Shown piece by piece: positions 25,212-33,752 of a DNA stretch of 52,374 bases. The notes under the pieces were generated by a model. The model was not told the origin of the DNA. It ran no database searches and saw only the letters and a list, made by a program, of their open reading frames with translations. Within the stretch, counting starts at the first letter, position 1. The number at the start of each line of letters is the position of its first letter. This DNA comes from Azoarcus sp. (GTDB lineage Bacteria; Pseudomonadota; Gammaproteobacteria; Burkholderiales; Rhodocyclaceae): positions 1 through 52,374 of the forward strand of contig JAIRMC010000062.1 in assembly GCA_031258965.1 (NCBI GenBank), written 5' to 3'. Both the position numbers and the translations under genes were made by a program.

Positions 25212-26561
25212 TCAGATTTCACCAACCACGATTTCACCGCGCAGGCTGTGCGGCATGGCGGCGGTAATCCTCACATCGGCGAACTGGCCCATCAGGCGCT
25301 CGCGCACATGCGCCGGAACGGGGAAGTTCACCACCCGGTTATTGGCGGTACGCCCGTACAGATCGGCATCATTCTTCTTTGCAACACCTTCGACCAGGAT
25401 GCGCTCGACGTCGCCGACCATCGACTGGCTGATGGCCTGCGCCTGTTCGTCGATGCGTTTTTGCAGCCGCGCCAGCCAGCCAAGTTTGGTTTCCCGCGTC
25501 ACAGGATCATCCATCTCCGCCGCAGGCGTGCCGGGCCGCGTGCTGTAGACAAAACTGAACGCGCCATCGAAGCCGATCTCGTCGATCAGCTTCATCGTTT
25601 TCTCGAAATCCTCGGCGGTTTCGCCCGGAAAACCAACGATGAAATCCGAACTCAGGGACAAACCGGGCCGGGCCGCGCGCAACCGCCGCACGATGGACTT
25701 GAACTCCAGCACCGTATAACCGCGCTTCATTGCCGCCAGCACCCTGTCCGAACCCGACTGCACCGGCAAATGCAATTGCGGCGCCAGATTGGGCAGGCGG
25801 GCGTAGGCCTCGATCAGCCTCGGCGTCATCTCGCGCGGATGCGAACTCGTGAAGCGGACGCGCCCGATACCGGCAATGCCGTGCACGCATTCCAGCAATA
25901 GGGCAAAGTCGCCCGTCTCGCCGCAGCCCTTTTCCAGTTCGCCGCGCCAAGCATTCACGTTCTGCCCGAGCAGCGTTACCTCCCGCACCCTTTGCGCCGC
26001 CAGCGCCGTCACCTCCGCAAGCACGTCATCGAGCGGGCGCGAGACTTCCTCGCCGCGCGTATAAGGCACCACGCAGAACGTGCAATATTTGGAACACCCC
26101 TCCATGACCGAAACGAAAGCCGACGCGCCTTCGACGCGCGCTTGCGGCAAGGCGTCGAACTTCTCCACCTCGGGGAAGGAAATGTCCACCTGAGGCCGCC
26201 CGCTTTCCCTGCGCCGCGCGATGAGCTGCGGCAGCCGGTGCAGCGTCTGCGGCCCGAACACAACGTCCACATAAGGCGCGCGTCGCACGATGGCCTCGCC
26301 TTCCTGGCTCGCCACGCAGCCGCCGACACCGATGATGAGTCCGGGCCGCTCCGCCTTGATCCGGCGCACCCGGCCCAGATCGTGGAATACCCGTTCCTGC
26401 GCTTTCTCGCGCACTGAACAGGTATTGAACAAAATAATGTCCGCTTCCTCGGGTTTATCGGTGAGCGCCAAAGGCTCTTGTGCAGCGAGCACGCATGCCA
26501 TTTTGTCGGAGTCGTACTCGTTCATCTGGCACCCGAAGGTGCGAATATACAGTTTCTTCAT
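25212..26561 (-). CDS. miaB: tRNA-2-methylthio-N6-dimethylallyladenosine synthase MiaB
   Basis: A 449-residue methylthiotransferase that thiomethylates i6A37 in tRNA. The N-terminal UPF0004 domain supplies C11, C48 and C82. The radical-SAM cluster is C156, C160, C163 in the segment CSKYCTFC. The C-terminal TRAM domain ends near the stop. The open frame extends to 26615, but the ATG at 26561 starts [14 protein letters not shown] exactly where the family does. Confidence 0.96.
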   Translation of the reverse strand: MKKLYIRTFGCQMNEYDSDKMACVLAAQEPLALTDKPEEADIILFNTCSVREKAQERVFHDLGRVRRIKAERPGLIIGVGGCVASQEGEAIVRRAPYVDVVFGPQTLHRLPQLIARRRESGRPQVDISFPEVEKFDALPQARVEGASAFVSVMEGCSKYCTFCVVPYTRGEEVSRPLDDVLAEVTALAAQRVREVTLLGQNVNAWRGELEKGCGETGDFALLLECVHGIAGIGRVRFTSSHPREMTPRLIEAYARLPNLAPQLHLPVQSGSDRVLAAMKRGYTVLEFKSIVRRLRAARPGLSLSSDFIVGFPGETAEDFEKTMKLIDEIGFDGAFSFVYSTRPGTPAAEMDDPVTRETKLGWLARLQKRIDEQAQAISQSMVGDVERILVEGVAKKNDADLYGRTANNRVVNFPVPAHVRERLMGQFADVRITAAMPHSLRGEIVVGEI

Positions 26562-26744
26562 GCCATTCCAGACAACCGCTCGCGCATGAAAAACGCTATG
26601 CGGACGAATCCGCATAGAGTACTACAGCTTTTCCGCCGAGGTTTTCAGAATTATCCGGTACTGTCGCAAATGAATTGTGACAGCCGTTTTTCGTGCTGCC
26701 TGGCTGTAGGGCAGTTTGTTTCAAATCCGGCGGTGGTTTGCGCC

Positions 26745-27479
26745 TTATTTTTCGTGTGGACGTGGAAACGGCGCTGTGTCGGCGAAAAAGAGTGCGGAAG
26801 CAAGTGGCGGGAACAAAGGGTCTTTATCCTCGGCGGGCGATGGTAGCTGGGCGCGCATCCAGCCGGAAACGATGTCCGCGCAGGCGGCAAGCATGACGGC
26901 GGTCATTTGTTCGGGATCGCCGCCGCTGCTTGTCCGCCACTCGCGCACTGCCGTAATCAGCTCGAAAGCTTGGCGCAGGATTTCCGTGCGCGGGTCGCTT
27001 TTGCCGATGATGAAACAAGTCGGCGTTTTCAAGCTGCGCAAGGGGGCCGCGCCAGCCAGATCGGGGCGGCCCGCAAGAATGCCCAGTGCGGCAATGCGTC
27101 CGGGGAGACGAGCGGCGACGCGGATGGCGGCGGCGGCGGCAGTGTGGGATGCCAGCATGCCTAGCGGCAACGTGACCAGCCGGGGCTGATAGCGAATCCA
27201 TTCGAGCACGGCCAGCACGCGCTCGCTTAGCTCGGCGACGTTGTAATAGGTATCCGTGTCGTTCCATTCCTCGCGGGTCAGCAGGTTGAGCGCCAGTGTG
27301 GCGTAACCGGCCTTTTGCAGCGCGAGGGCCACGGACGTTTCCAGCTTGTGTTCGTGATAGGGAAGCGTGCAGGTTTGTAGTATCAGGATCAATCCGCGCA
27401 CGTTGGGAGCATGGGCCATGCGGGCGATCAACCACGCATCGTGCGCGGGAATGCTGAGCTTGGTGTGACGCAGTTTCAC
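26745..27479 (-). CDS. alpha/beta-hydrolase (dienelactone-hydrolase-like)
   Basis: A 244-residue alpha/beta-hydrolase of the group often linked to phosphoribosyltransferases. The block AIRVAARLPGRIAALGILAGRPDLAG followed by TPTCFIIG matches it (seen as two separate short motifs). The nucleophile position reads LASHT (S111) where relatives have GAST, so the elbow is altered and activity is uncertain. The start is a GTG with only a weak ribosome site, so the N-terminus is tentative. It stands alone between miaB and gap; 234 empty bases precede it. Confidence 0.7.
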   Translation of the reverse strand: MKLRHTKLSIPAHDAWLIARMAHAPNVRGLILILQTCTLPYHEHKLETSVALALQKAGYATLALNLLTREEWNDTDTYYNVAELSERVLAVLEWIRYQPRLVTLPLGMLASHTAAAAAIRVAARLPGRIAALGILAGRPDLAGAAPLRSLKTPTCFIIGKSDPRTEILRQAFELITAVREWRTSSGGDPEQMTAVMLAACADIVSGWMRAQLPSPAEDKDPLFPPLASALFFADTAPFPRPHEK

Positions 27480-27713
27480 TTGCGATGGATGTCGAATTGC
27501 GTTGTCGGAGACCGGAAAGCCGAGGGTATCGAAAGTGCCGGAAAGGTGGCTGCGATCCAGCCGCGGAGATTATAGGCTTTCTGGACGATACCGCCGGGAA
27601 TTCGCACACGGGCAGACGTTTGGATTGCATTTCCGCGCGGGGCGTTGCCGGGAAGGCGGCGGACGCATGGTCTGCCCAAGACAGGGCCGTGCTTACGCTG
27701 TTTTTGCCGCCTT

Positions 27714-28742
27714 TTACGTGGCTTTGACCCACGCCCGCGCCGTATCCAGCATTCGGCAGGAGTAACCCCATTCGTTGTCGTACCATGCCAGGACTTTGAC
27801 GAGCGTCTTGCCGTTTTCGTCTGACAGTACGCGGGTTTGGGTGGCGTCGAATGTGGAAGAAACCGTCGTATGGTTAAAGTCGGAAGACACGAGCGGGTCG
27901 TTATTCACCGCCAGGATGCCTTTCAGTGGGCCAGCGGCGGCGGCGCTCAGCAGCGCGTTGATTTCTTCCTTCGTTGTGGCGCGTCCGGGGGTGAAAGTCA
28001 AATCCACCAGTGAGACGTTGATCGTCGGCACCCGCAGCGAGAAACCGTCGAAACGGCCTTTCAATTGCGGCAACACCAAGCCCACGGCCTTGGCCGCGCC
28101 GGTCTTGGTCGGGATGATGTTGGCCGCGGCGGCCCGCGCCCGGCGCAAATCCTTGTGGCGCACATCGACCGTTACCTGATCGTTGGTATAGGCGTGGATC
28201 GTGGTCATCAAACCCTGTTCGATGCCGACAGCCTCGGACAGCGCCTTGGCCACGGGAGCCAGGCAATTGGTTGTGCAAGAGGCGTTGGAGACGACCGTCA
28301 TCGTGGAAGCGAGCACGCCCTCATTGACGCCATAAACCACGGTGGCATCCACATCATCGCCGCCGGGTGCGGAGATGAGCACCTTTTTTGCTCCCTGCGC
28401 CAGCAGTGCTTGCGCCTTTTCCTTGCTGGTATAAGCGCCGGTGCATTCGAGCAGCAGATCGACGCCGTGCTTTGCCCAGTCGATGTCGCTGGGGTTCTTG
28501 GTAGAGTGGAAAGGAATCTTCTTGCCATCGACGATCAGGAAATCATCGCCTTCGGTTTCGACCGGCACGCCAAAACGTCCGTGCGTGGTGTCGTATTTGA
28601 GCAGATGGGCATTAGTGGCGAGGCCGCCCGAGCCGTTGATGGCGACGACATCGAATTCGTCTTGCAGGCCTTGTTCATGGATGGCGCGGAAAGTACAGCG
28701 GCCAATGCGTCCGAAGCCGTTGATGGCAACCTTGATGGTCAT
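27714..28742 (-). CDS. gap: type I glyceraldehyde-3-phosphate dehydrogenase
   Basis: A 342-residue GAPDH of glycolysis/gluconeogenesis. Catalytic C156 lies in SNASCTTN and H183 in TIHAYTNDQ. The cofactor loop reads [12 protein letters not shown] where most NAD-dependent enzymes have IND; loss of that aspartate, which grips the adenosine ribose, hints at NADP or mixed use (inference). AGGAG precedes the ATG. It is divergent from rlmJ. Confidence 0.95.
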   Translation of the reverse strand: MTIKVAINGFGRIGRCTFRAIHEQGLQDEFDVVAINGSGGLATNAHLLKYDTTHGRFGVPVETEGDDFLIVDGKKIPFHSTKNPSDIDWAKHGVDLLLECTGAYTSKEKAQALLAQGAKKVLISAPGGDDVDATVVYGVNEGVLASTMTVVSNASCTTNCLAPVAKALSEAVGIEQGLMTTIHAYTNDQVTVDVRHKDLRRARAAAANIIPTKTGAAKAVGLVLPQLKGRFDGFSLRVPTINVSLVDLTFTPGRATTKEEINALLSAAAAGPLKGILAVNNDPLVSSDFNHTTVSSTFDATQTRVLSDENGKTLVKVLAWYDNEWGYSCRMLDTARAWVKAT

Positions 28743-28849
28743 GAATTTCTCCTGTGAGGGGGGCTGCCGTCCGAGGCTCTCGCGGCGGATGAAAAGCTAT
28801 GATTCTAGCCCATTCCCGCACAAGGCACGAATGGCGCGCATCGACTTCA

Positions 28850-28902
28850 GGGCAATCGCATGAATGCCCCACTCGTACACGCTGGCATTTGTGCGATTGC
28901 CC
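28850..28902. repeat. inverted repeat between gap and rlmJ
   Basis: Arms of 19 bases (28850-28868 and 28884-28902; outer part GGGCAATCGCA / TGCGATTGCCC) match at 17 positions around a 15-base loop. They lie 108 bases upstream of gap and 64 upstream of rlmJ. It could be an operator or a hairpin. Confidence 0.6.
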
Positions 28903-28965
28903 CGGCGGAAAGCGGCGCATTGTGCGTGGTGGTAGCATGCAATGCCCTTGCGCGCGTCCGTTCTC

Positions 28966-29811
28966 ATGCTCAGTTACCGTCACGCTTTCCATGTTGGCAA
29001 TCACGCCGATGTCCTCAAGCATTTCGTACTTGCCGAACTGCTCGCCTACTACAACAAAAAAGAGAAGCCGTGGACGTACATCGACACTCACGCGGGCGCG
29101 GGTTGTTACGCGCTGGAGAGCGAGGAGACGGGCAAGACGGCAGAATTCGCGGAAGGGATCGGACGGCTTTGGACGCGGCCCGATCCGCCCGGAGCGATAG
29201 CGGCTTACTTGGATGCGGTGCGCCAGTTCAATCCGGGCGAACGGCTGTTGTTTTACCCCGGCTCGCCCGCGCTGGCGATGAGCTTCGCGCGCGGGCGCGA
29301 CAGCCTGCATCTGTTCGAGCGGCATCCGGTGGATTTGCAAGCGCTACAGCGGATTTTCTCCAGCCGGGCATCCCGTGTCCACATCCGTGGCGGCGATGGC
29401 TTTGCGGGACTGGTCGCCTTGCTGCCGCCGCCGGGCCGCCGCGCCGTGACGCTCATCGACCCTTCCTACGAGGTCAAAAGCGATTACCGGCATGTGGTTG
29501 ATGTGCTCGACGCGGCCCTGTGCCGGTTCGCCACGGGTTGCTATGTGCTTTGGTATCCGTTGCTGGCGCGCCCGGAATCCCGGCTGCTTCCCGGGCGGCT
29601 GGCGAAACTCGGGGCGGAAAGCTGGCTGGACGTGCGTCTGCGCGTACGCCGCGCGCCCAAGACGGGCTTCGGCATGTCCGGCAGCGGCCTTTACATCGTG
29701 AATCCACCGTGGGTGTTGCCAGAACGCCTGCGGGCCGCGCTGCCGTGGCTGGCCGGGGCGCTTGGTCTCGACGAGGGCGCGGGGTTCGACCTGGATTATC
29801 GTATTGCGTGA
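28966..29811 (+). CDS. rlmJ: 23S rRNA (adenine-2030-N6)-methyltransferase RlmJ
   Basis: A 281-residue RlmJ. It starts MLSYRHAFHVGNHADVLKH, the family N-terminus, with the SAM-binding DTHAGAG at 40-46. The catalytic N6-MTase motif reads DPSYE at about D165, where DPPYE is usual. The frame opens eight codons earlier, but this ATG matches the family start. It converges on the ClC gene, overlapping it by 16 bases at the 3' ends. Confidence 0.93.
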   Translation: MLSYRHAFHVGNHADVLKHFVLAELLAYYNKKEKPWTYIDTHAGAGCYALESEETGKTAEFAEGIGRLWTRPDPPGAIAAYLDAVRQFNPGERLLFYPGSPALAMSFARGRDSLHLFERHPVDLQALQRIFSSRASRVHIRGGDGFAGLVALLPPPGRRAVTLIDPSYEVKSDYRHVVDVLDAALCRFATGCYVLWYPLLARPESRLLPGRLAKLGAESWLDVRLRVRRAPKTGFGMSGSGLYIVNPPWVLPERLRAALPWLAGALGLDEGAGFDLDYRIA

Positions 29812-31235
29812 TCGCCAGCCATGGCGGCATCCCGCGCGCGCTGCTTGCGCTCGGCGCGGTAAAGCGCGGGCATCGCCAGCGCGTGGTAGAGCGGCATGCG
29901 GCAGACCGACCTGGAAATACCGTAAGCCATGGCGGCAGCGGCCATGAGGGGGAGCAACATCTGGTGGTTGTCGGTCATTTCCATGACGATGACGAAGGCG
30001 GTGATGGGCGATTGCGTCATCGCCGCCAGGAAACCCACCATGCCGAGGACGAGGAAGGCGGCATAGTCCTCGGCGGGCATCTCCGGCAGCAGTGTTGCGA
30101 TGATCGTGCCCAGTCCCGCGCCGACGGCGAGCGCCGGAGCGAACATGCCGCCGGGGATGCGCGCGGCGAAAGCCAGCCAGATCGCTGCCATTTTGATAAG
30201 CATGAAATACAGCGGCAGGCGCGCGCTGCCTTCGAGCGCGGCGCGCGTTTCAGCGTAACCCGTGCCGTAGATGAGGCCGCCGCTCGCCAGTCCAAGCAGG
30301 GCGGTGCCGAATCCGCAGGCCGCGGCGAAAGCGACGGGCCGCCGCTGGCTGAATTTTCCGGCGGCGCCGGGCAGGCCGCGCGAAGATGCAATCAGCAGGC
30401 GGGCGAAACCGCCGCCGAAAAGACCGCCGAATACACCCGCCGCCAGCACCGGCCACGCGCCGCCGGGCCAGTCGAGTCCGATGCCCGCCGCGGTGCGGCC
30501 AAAATAGGTATAGCTGCCGAGTATCGCCAGCGACATCAGACCGGCAAAAATGACCGCGATAAGTGTTGTGCTATTACCACGAAATGCGCGATAACGGCAC
30601 ATTTCCTCGATGGCGAACATGATGCCGCCGAGCGGCGTGTTGAATGCGGCGGCGATGCCCGCGCCCGCGCCCGCGGCGATCAGGTCGCGGCTCGCCGCGA
30701 TGTGGCCGAAGCGATGACCGGCGAGCATGTGCATGGCGGAAGCGCCGACCTGCACCGACGGGCCTTCGCGGCCAATGGAGGCACCGACGAGAAGGCCTCC
30801 AAGCGTCAGGAACACCTTGGAGATGGCGAGGCGGAGCGATAAAAATTGCCCGCGCACACCGGGGTTCTCGGCCAGCAGGGCCGCGATAGCCTGTGGAATG
30901 CCGCTGCCTTCCGTGCCGGGGAAGAACCGCGCGGTCAGCCAGGCCAGCGCGGCGAATCCGGCGGGAGCGATGAAAAGCGCGGCCCAGGGCGCGGCGGCGA
31001 TCAGCCCGTGATGAATAGCGATGGCATGGTCGGCGCCGATGGCGAACAGGATCGAAATCGTTCCCGCGAGCAAGGCCGCGCCCACCAACAACAAGCGTTT
31101 TCGCCAACTGCGCGGCGACAGCCAAGGTAATATGCGGCGCTGGCCGCTGCGTGCGTGCAAACGGCGTCGCGGGTGGGCGTTGCCGGGTGTTGTAGCGTCC
31201 GGGCCGGGGGGGATGTCAGAAAGTGGAGTGGTCAT
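29796..31235 (-). CDS. ClC-family chloride channel/antiporter
   Basis: A 479-residue ClC protein with about ten or more membrane segments. The anion-path motifs GSGIP, GREGP and GGMFAP are present, and ligand regions near the C-terminus (MTQSPITAFVIVMEMT) are conserved. The external gating glutamate is in GREGP. N- and C-terminal tails are basic. No CBS domains follow, as in the shorter bacterial members. Confidence 0.93.
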   Translation of the reverse strand: MTTPLSDIPPGPDATTPGNAHPRRRLHARSGQRRILPWLSPRSWRKRLLLVGAALLAGTISILFAIGADHAIAIHHGLIAAAPWAALFIAPAGFAALAWLTARFFPGTEGSGIPQAIAALLAENPGVRGQFLSLRLAISKVFLTLGGLLVGASIGREGPSVQVGASAMHMLAGHRFGHIAASRDLIAAGAGAGIAAAFNTPLGGIMFAIEEMCRYRAFRGNSTTLIAVIFAGLMSLAILGSYTYFGRTAAGIGLDWPGGAWPVLAAGVFGGLFGGGFARLLIASSRGLPGAAGKFSQRRPVAFAAACGFGTALLGLASGGLIYGTGYAETRAALEGSARLPLYFMLIKMAAIWLAFAARIPGGMFAPALAVGAGLGTIIATLLPEMPAEDYAAFLVLGMVGFLAAMTQSPITAFVIVMEMTDNHQMLLPLMAAAAMAYGISRSVCRMPLYHALAMPALYRAERKQRARDAAMAGDHAIR

Positions 31236-31411
31236 GAGCGGCCTGGAACCTTTGGAAAGCCCTTGGAAACCGTTGGGAAAATGTGAAAAAAGTCAAGTTC
31301 TATGAATTTAGAGAATGCCGGGGTGACGGGGGGAACGCTTCTGCGGTAGAGTGCGAACTTGTTTGTTCCCGCGAGTGCGGACATACATCTTTCTAGGGAC
31401 ATCTGAATACC

Positions 31412-32182
31412 ATGGCGGTTGAGCTTTTCAATGATGGCAAGCATGTTTGTCTGGCGTTCTATGATCTTGTCGATGAAACTGCGGATCATGCTGTGCAGTG
31501 CAACCAGTTCCTAGTTGTCGATGGCGAGCATGGCGCCCTGCTTGAACCCGGGGGCAACATGACCTACAACGGTCTGTTGATGAGTATGGCGCGATATTTT
31601 TATTCGCGCGACCTAGATTACATCTTTGCCTCTCACCAAGACCCCGACATCATCGCATCGGCCAACAAATGGATGGTAACGACGAATTGCCGGGTGCTGA
31701 TTTCCAAGCTGTGGACGCGCTTTCTGCCACACTTCACCACGGGCCGCAATTACACCGACCGTATCATCGGCATTCCCGACGAAGGCATGGCGGTGCCGCT
31801 CGGCAATTGCAAGCTCAAGGCCATTCCGGCGCATTTCCTGCATTCGGAAGGCAATTTCCAGATTTATGATCCGATTTCCAAGATTCTGTTCTCGGGCGAC
31901 CTGGGGGTTTCGCTGCTGGACTACGCCGATGCCAGCAAGCCCGTAGCCGATTTCGACGCGCATATCGACTTCATGGCCGGTTTCCACCGGCGTTACATGA
32001 TTTCCAACAAGATCTGTCGCTACTGGGCGCAGATGGCGCGCCAGCTCGACATCCAGCAGATCGTGCCTCAGCACGGCGCGCGTTTCGTGGGCAAGGCCAT
32101 GGTCAACCGCTTCATCGACTGGGTGGAAAATCTCCAGTGCGGCGTCGACCTCATGACGCAGGATAACTACCGCCTTCCGTAA
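31412..32182 (+). CDS. ODP-like metallo-beta-lactamase-fold di-iron protein
   Basis: A 256-residue protein of the metallo-beta-lactamase fold resembling the flavodiiron core without flavodoxin (oxygen-binding di-iron proteins, ODP). Candidate ligands are H75, D77, D79 in HQDPD, H144 in HFLHSEG, D163 in FSGDLG and H221 in PQHG. Members reversibly bind oxygen or act in redox sensing, often near chemotaxis genes; none is adjacent. A canonical terminator follows the stop. Confidence 0.85.
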   Translation: MAVELFNDGKHVCLAFYDLVDETADHAVQCNQFLVVDGEHGALLEPGGNMTYNGLLMSMARYFYSRDLDYIFASHQDPDIIASANKWMVTTNCRVLISKLWTRFLPHFTTGRNYTDRIIGIPDEGMAVPLGNCKLKAIPAHFLHSEGNFQIYDPISKILFSGDLGVSLLDYADASKPVADFDAHIDFMAGFHRRYMISNKICRYWAQMARQLDIQQIVPQHGARFVGKAMVNRFIDWVENLQCGVDLMTQDNYRLP

Positions 32183-32272
32183 CGCCAGACATAACCCATC
32201 CCTCACCTCCTGCAAGTCGGCGTTGCTGATCTGGAAGCCCGGGGTGCGGCTTGCCGTCGTCCATGGGAAAAG

Positions 32273-32305
32273 TCCCGAGCGGCTTTGAGCCGCGCGGGAT
32301 TTTTT
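32273..32305 (+). terminator. Rho-independent terminator after the ODP-like gene
   Basis: A GC-rich stem TCCCG-A-GCGGCT / AGCCGC-G-CGGGA with a short TTG loop and a following T6 run. Confidence 0.85.
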
Positions 32306-32363
32306 CGTCGCCAGTCTCTTCCCCGCCGCGCCCCGGCGCGCCGCGTTGCGAGGAGCGAATAAA

Positions 32364-33512
32364 ATGTGCGAAATCTTCCGGGAAAACATCATGGAGCCGC
32401 TTGCTGCTCATGCCGTCACTGAAGTTGTCTCGCGTGGCCGTCGCCATGCCGAACCCGCGCCGCGAGGGCGGGGCCAGTTCCAGCGCGACCGCGACCGCAT
32501 CATCCACTCGACGGCATTCCGCCGTCTCGAATACAAGACGCAGGTCTTCATCAACCATGAAGGCGACCTGTTCCGCACCCGTCTGACCCACAGTCTGGAA
32601 GTAGCGCAACTGTCGCGCAGCATGGCGCGCGCCTTGCGGCTCAATGAAGACCTTGCCGAAGCCGTGGCGCTCGCGCACGATCTTGGGCACACGCCTTTCG
32701 GCCACGCCGGGCAGGACGTGCTTGATGACTGCATGAAAGCGCATGGCGGCTTCGAGCACAATCTGCAATCGCTACGCATCGTCGATCTGCTTGAAGAACG
32801 TTACGCCGGGTTCGACGGCCTCAACCTGATGTACGAAACGCGGGAAGGCATCCTCAAACATTGTTCACCGGCGAATGCCCGCCTGCTTGGCGAAATTGGC
32901 CGACGTTTCATCGACGGCGCGCGCCCCTCGCTCGAAGCCCAGATCGTCAACCTCGCCGACGAAATCGCCTATAACAACCACGATGTCGACGACGGCTTGC
33001 GCTCGGAACTCATCACGCTCGAACAGCTCGATACCGTGGCGATCTTCGCGCAATGCCGCCGTGAGGCCGAAGCGCAATGGCCGGGGCTGGAAGGGCGTCG
33101 TCTGATACACGAAACCATCCGCCGCATGATTAATGCCATGGCGCTCGATCTCATCGCCGCCACGCGCGCGAATATCGCCTCGGCGGGCGTCGAGACACTC
33201 GACGACGTACATCGCGCCCCGGTGCTGGCGGCCTACTCCGAGGATCTGTCTCTGAAACTGCGCGAACTGAAAGCCTTTTTGCGCGACAAACTCTATCGTC
33301 ACGAACAAGTGCTGCAAACCATCAACGGCGCGCGGCGCATCGTCGCCGAGCTTTTCGCGGCCTACATGGCGGAACCGGGCCAGTTGCCGCCGCGCCACCA
33401 AGCGCGCGCCGCCGATGGCAAACCGCGTGCAATCGCCGACTACATTGCCGGAATGACCGACCGCTACGCGGAAAAAGAACATCGACGGCTTTGCGGCGCA
33501 GGCGGATTTTAG
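32364..33512 (+). CDS. dGTP triphosphohydrolase-like HD-domain protein
   Basis: A 382-residue deoxyguanosinetriphosphate triphosphohydrolase-like protein that cleaves dNTPs to nucleosides. The HD motif is H76, H105-D106 with a distal Asp in [10 protein letters not shown]. The [14 protein letters not shown] block is a family mark. The ATG at 32364 has GAGGAG nine bases upstream; the ATG at 32391, giving MEPLAAHAV, matches relatives' starts better but has a weaker site. The GAGGAG belongs to a sequence like the dispersed repeat (GTTGCGAGGAGCGAA). Confidence 0.92.
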   Translation: MCEIFRENIMEPLAAHAVTEVVSRGRRHAEPAPRGRGQFQRDRDRIIHSTAFRRLEYKTQVFINHEGDLFRTRLTHSLEVAQLSRSMARALRLNEDLAEAVALAHDLGHTPFGHAGQDVLDDCMKAHGGFEHNLQSLRIVDLLEERYAGFDGLNLMYETREGILKHCSPANARLLGEIGRRFIDGARPSLEAQIVNLADEIAYNNHDVDDGLRSELITLEQLDTVAIFAQCRREAEAQWPGLEGRRLIHETIRRMINAMALDLIAATRANIASAGVETLDDVHRAPVLAAYSEDLSLKLRELKAFLRDKLYRHEQVLQTINGARRIVAELFAAYMAEPGQLPPRHQARAADGKPRAIADYIAGMTDRYAEKEHRRLCGAGGF

Positions 33513-33752
33513 TTGTTGGTCATAGATTCGCCGCGCCGCAAACTCTTGAACCACGCGGGTAACGGGGGTATATTCGCCCCTCCCGTTCGGGCGACTCCGG
33601 GAGCCGGGCCTGCTTGCCGAGGCCGGGTTTTCGTGTGCCCGACTTTTTTGTGTCCGCGCGGCGCGCGCCGACGGGGGTGGTGACAGGCGGTGGTGCCCGT
33701 CCGGACTGTACCCGCAGGCGATCCGGTAAAAGTTGTTTCGAGGATGAGCAAG
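33513..33752 (+). other. structured, GC-rich leader upstream of gltB
   Basis: 240 bases hold competing hairpins (CGCCC/GGGCG against CTCCCG/CGGGAG near 33576-33602), a further stem CCGG-CCT/AGGCCGG near 33603-33626, and two T-rich tracts (TTTTC about 33628, TTTTTT about 33645). The layout looks like an attenuator, but I recognise no known RNA family. Confidence 0.4.

Noticed and set aside
27485-27765. Short plus-strand frames between the hydrolase and gap
   Set aside because: Composition-driven open frames without motif or ribosome site.
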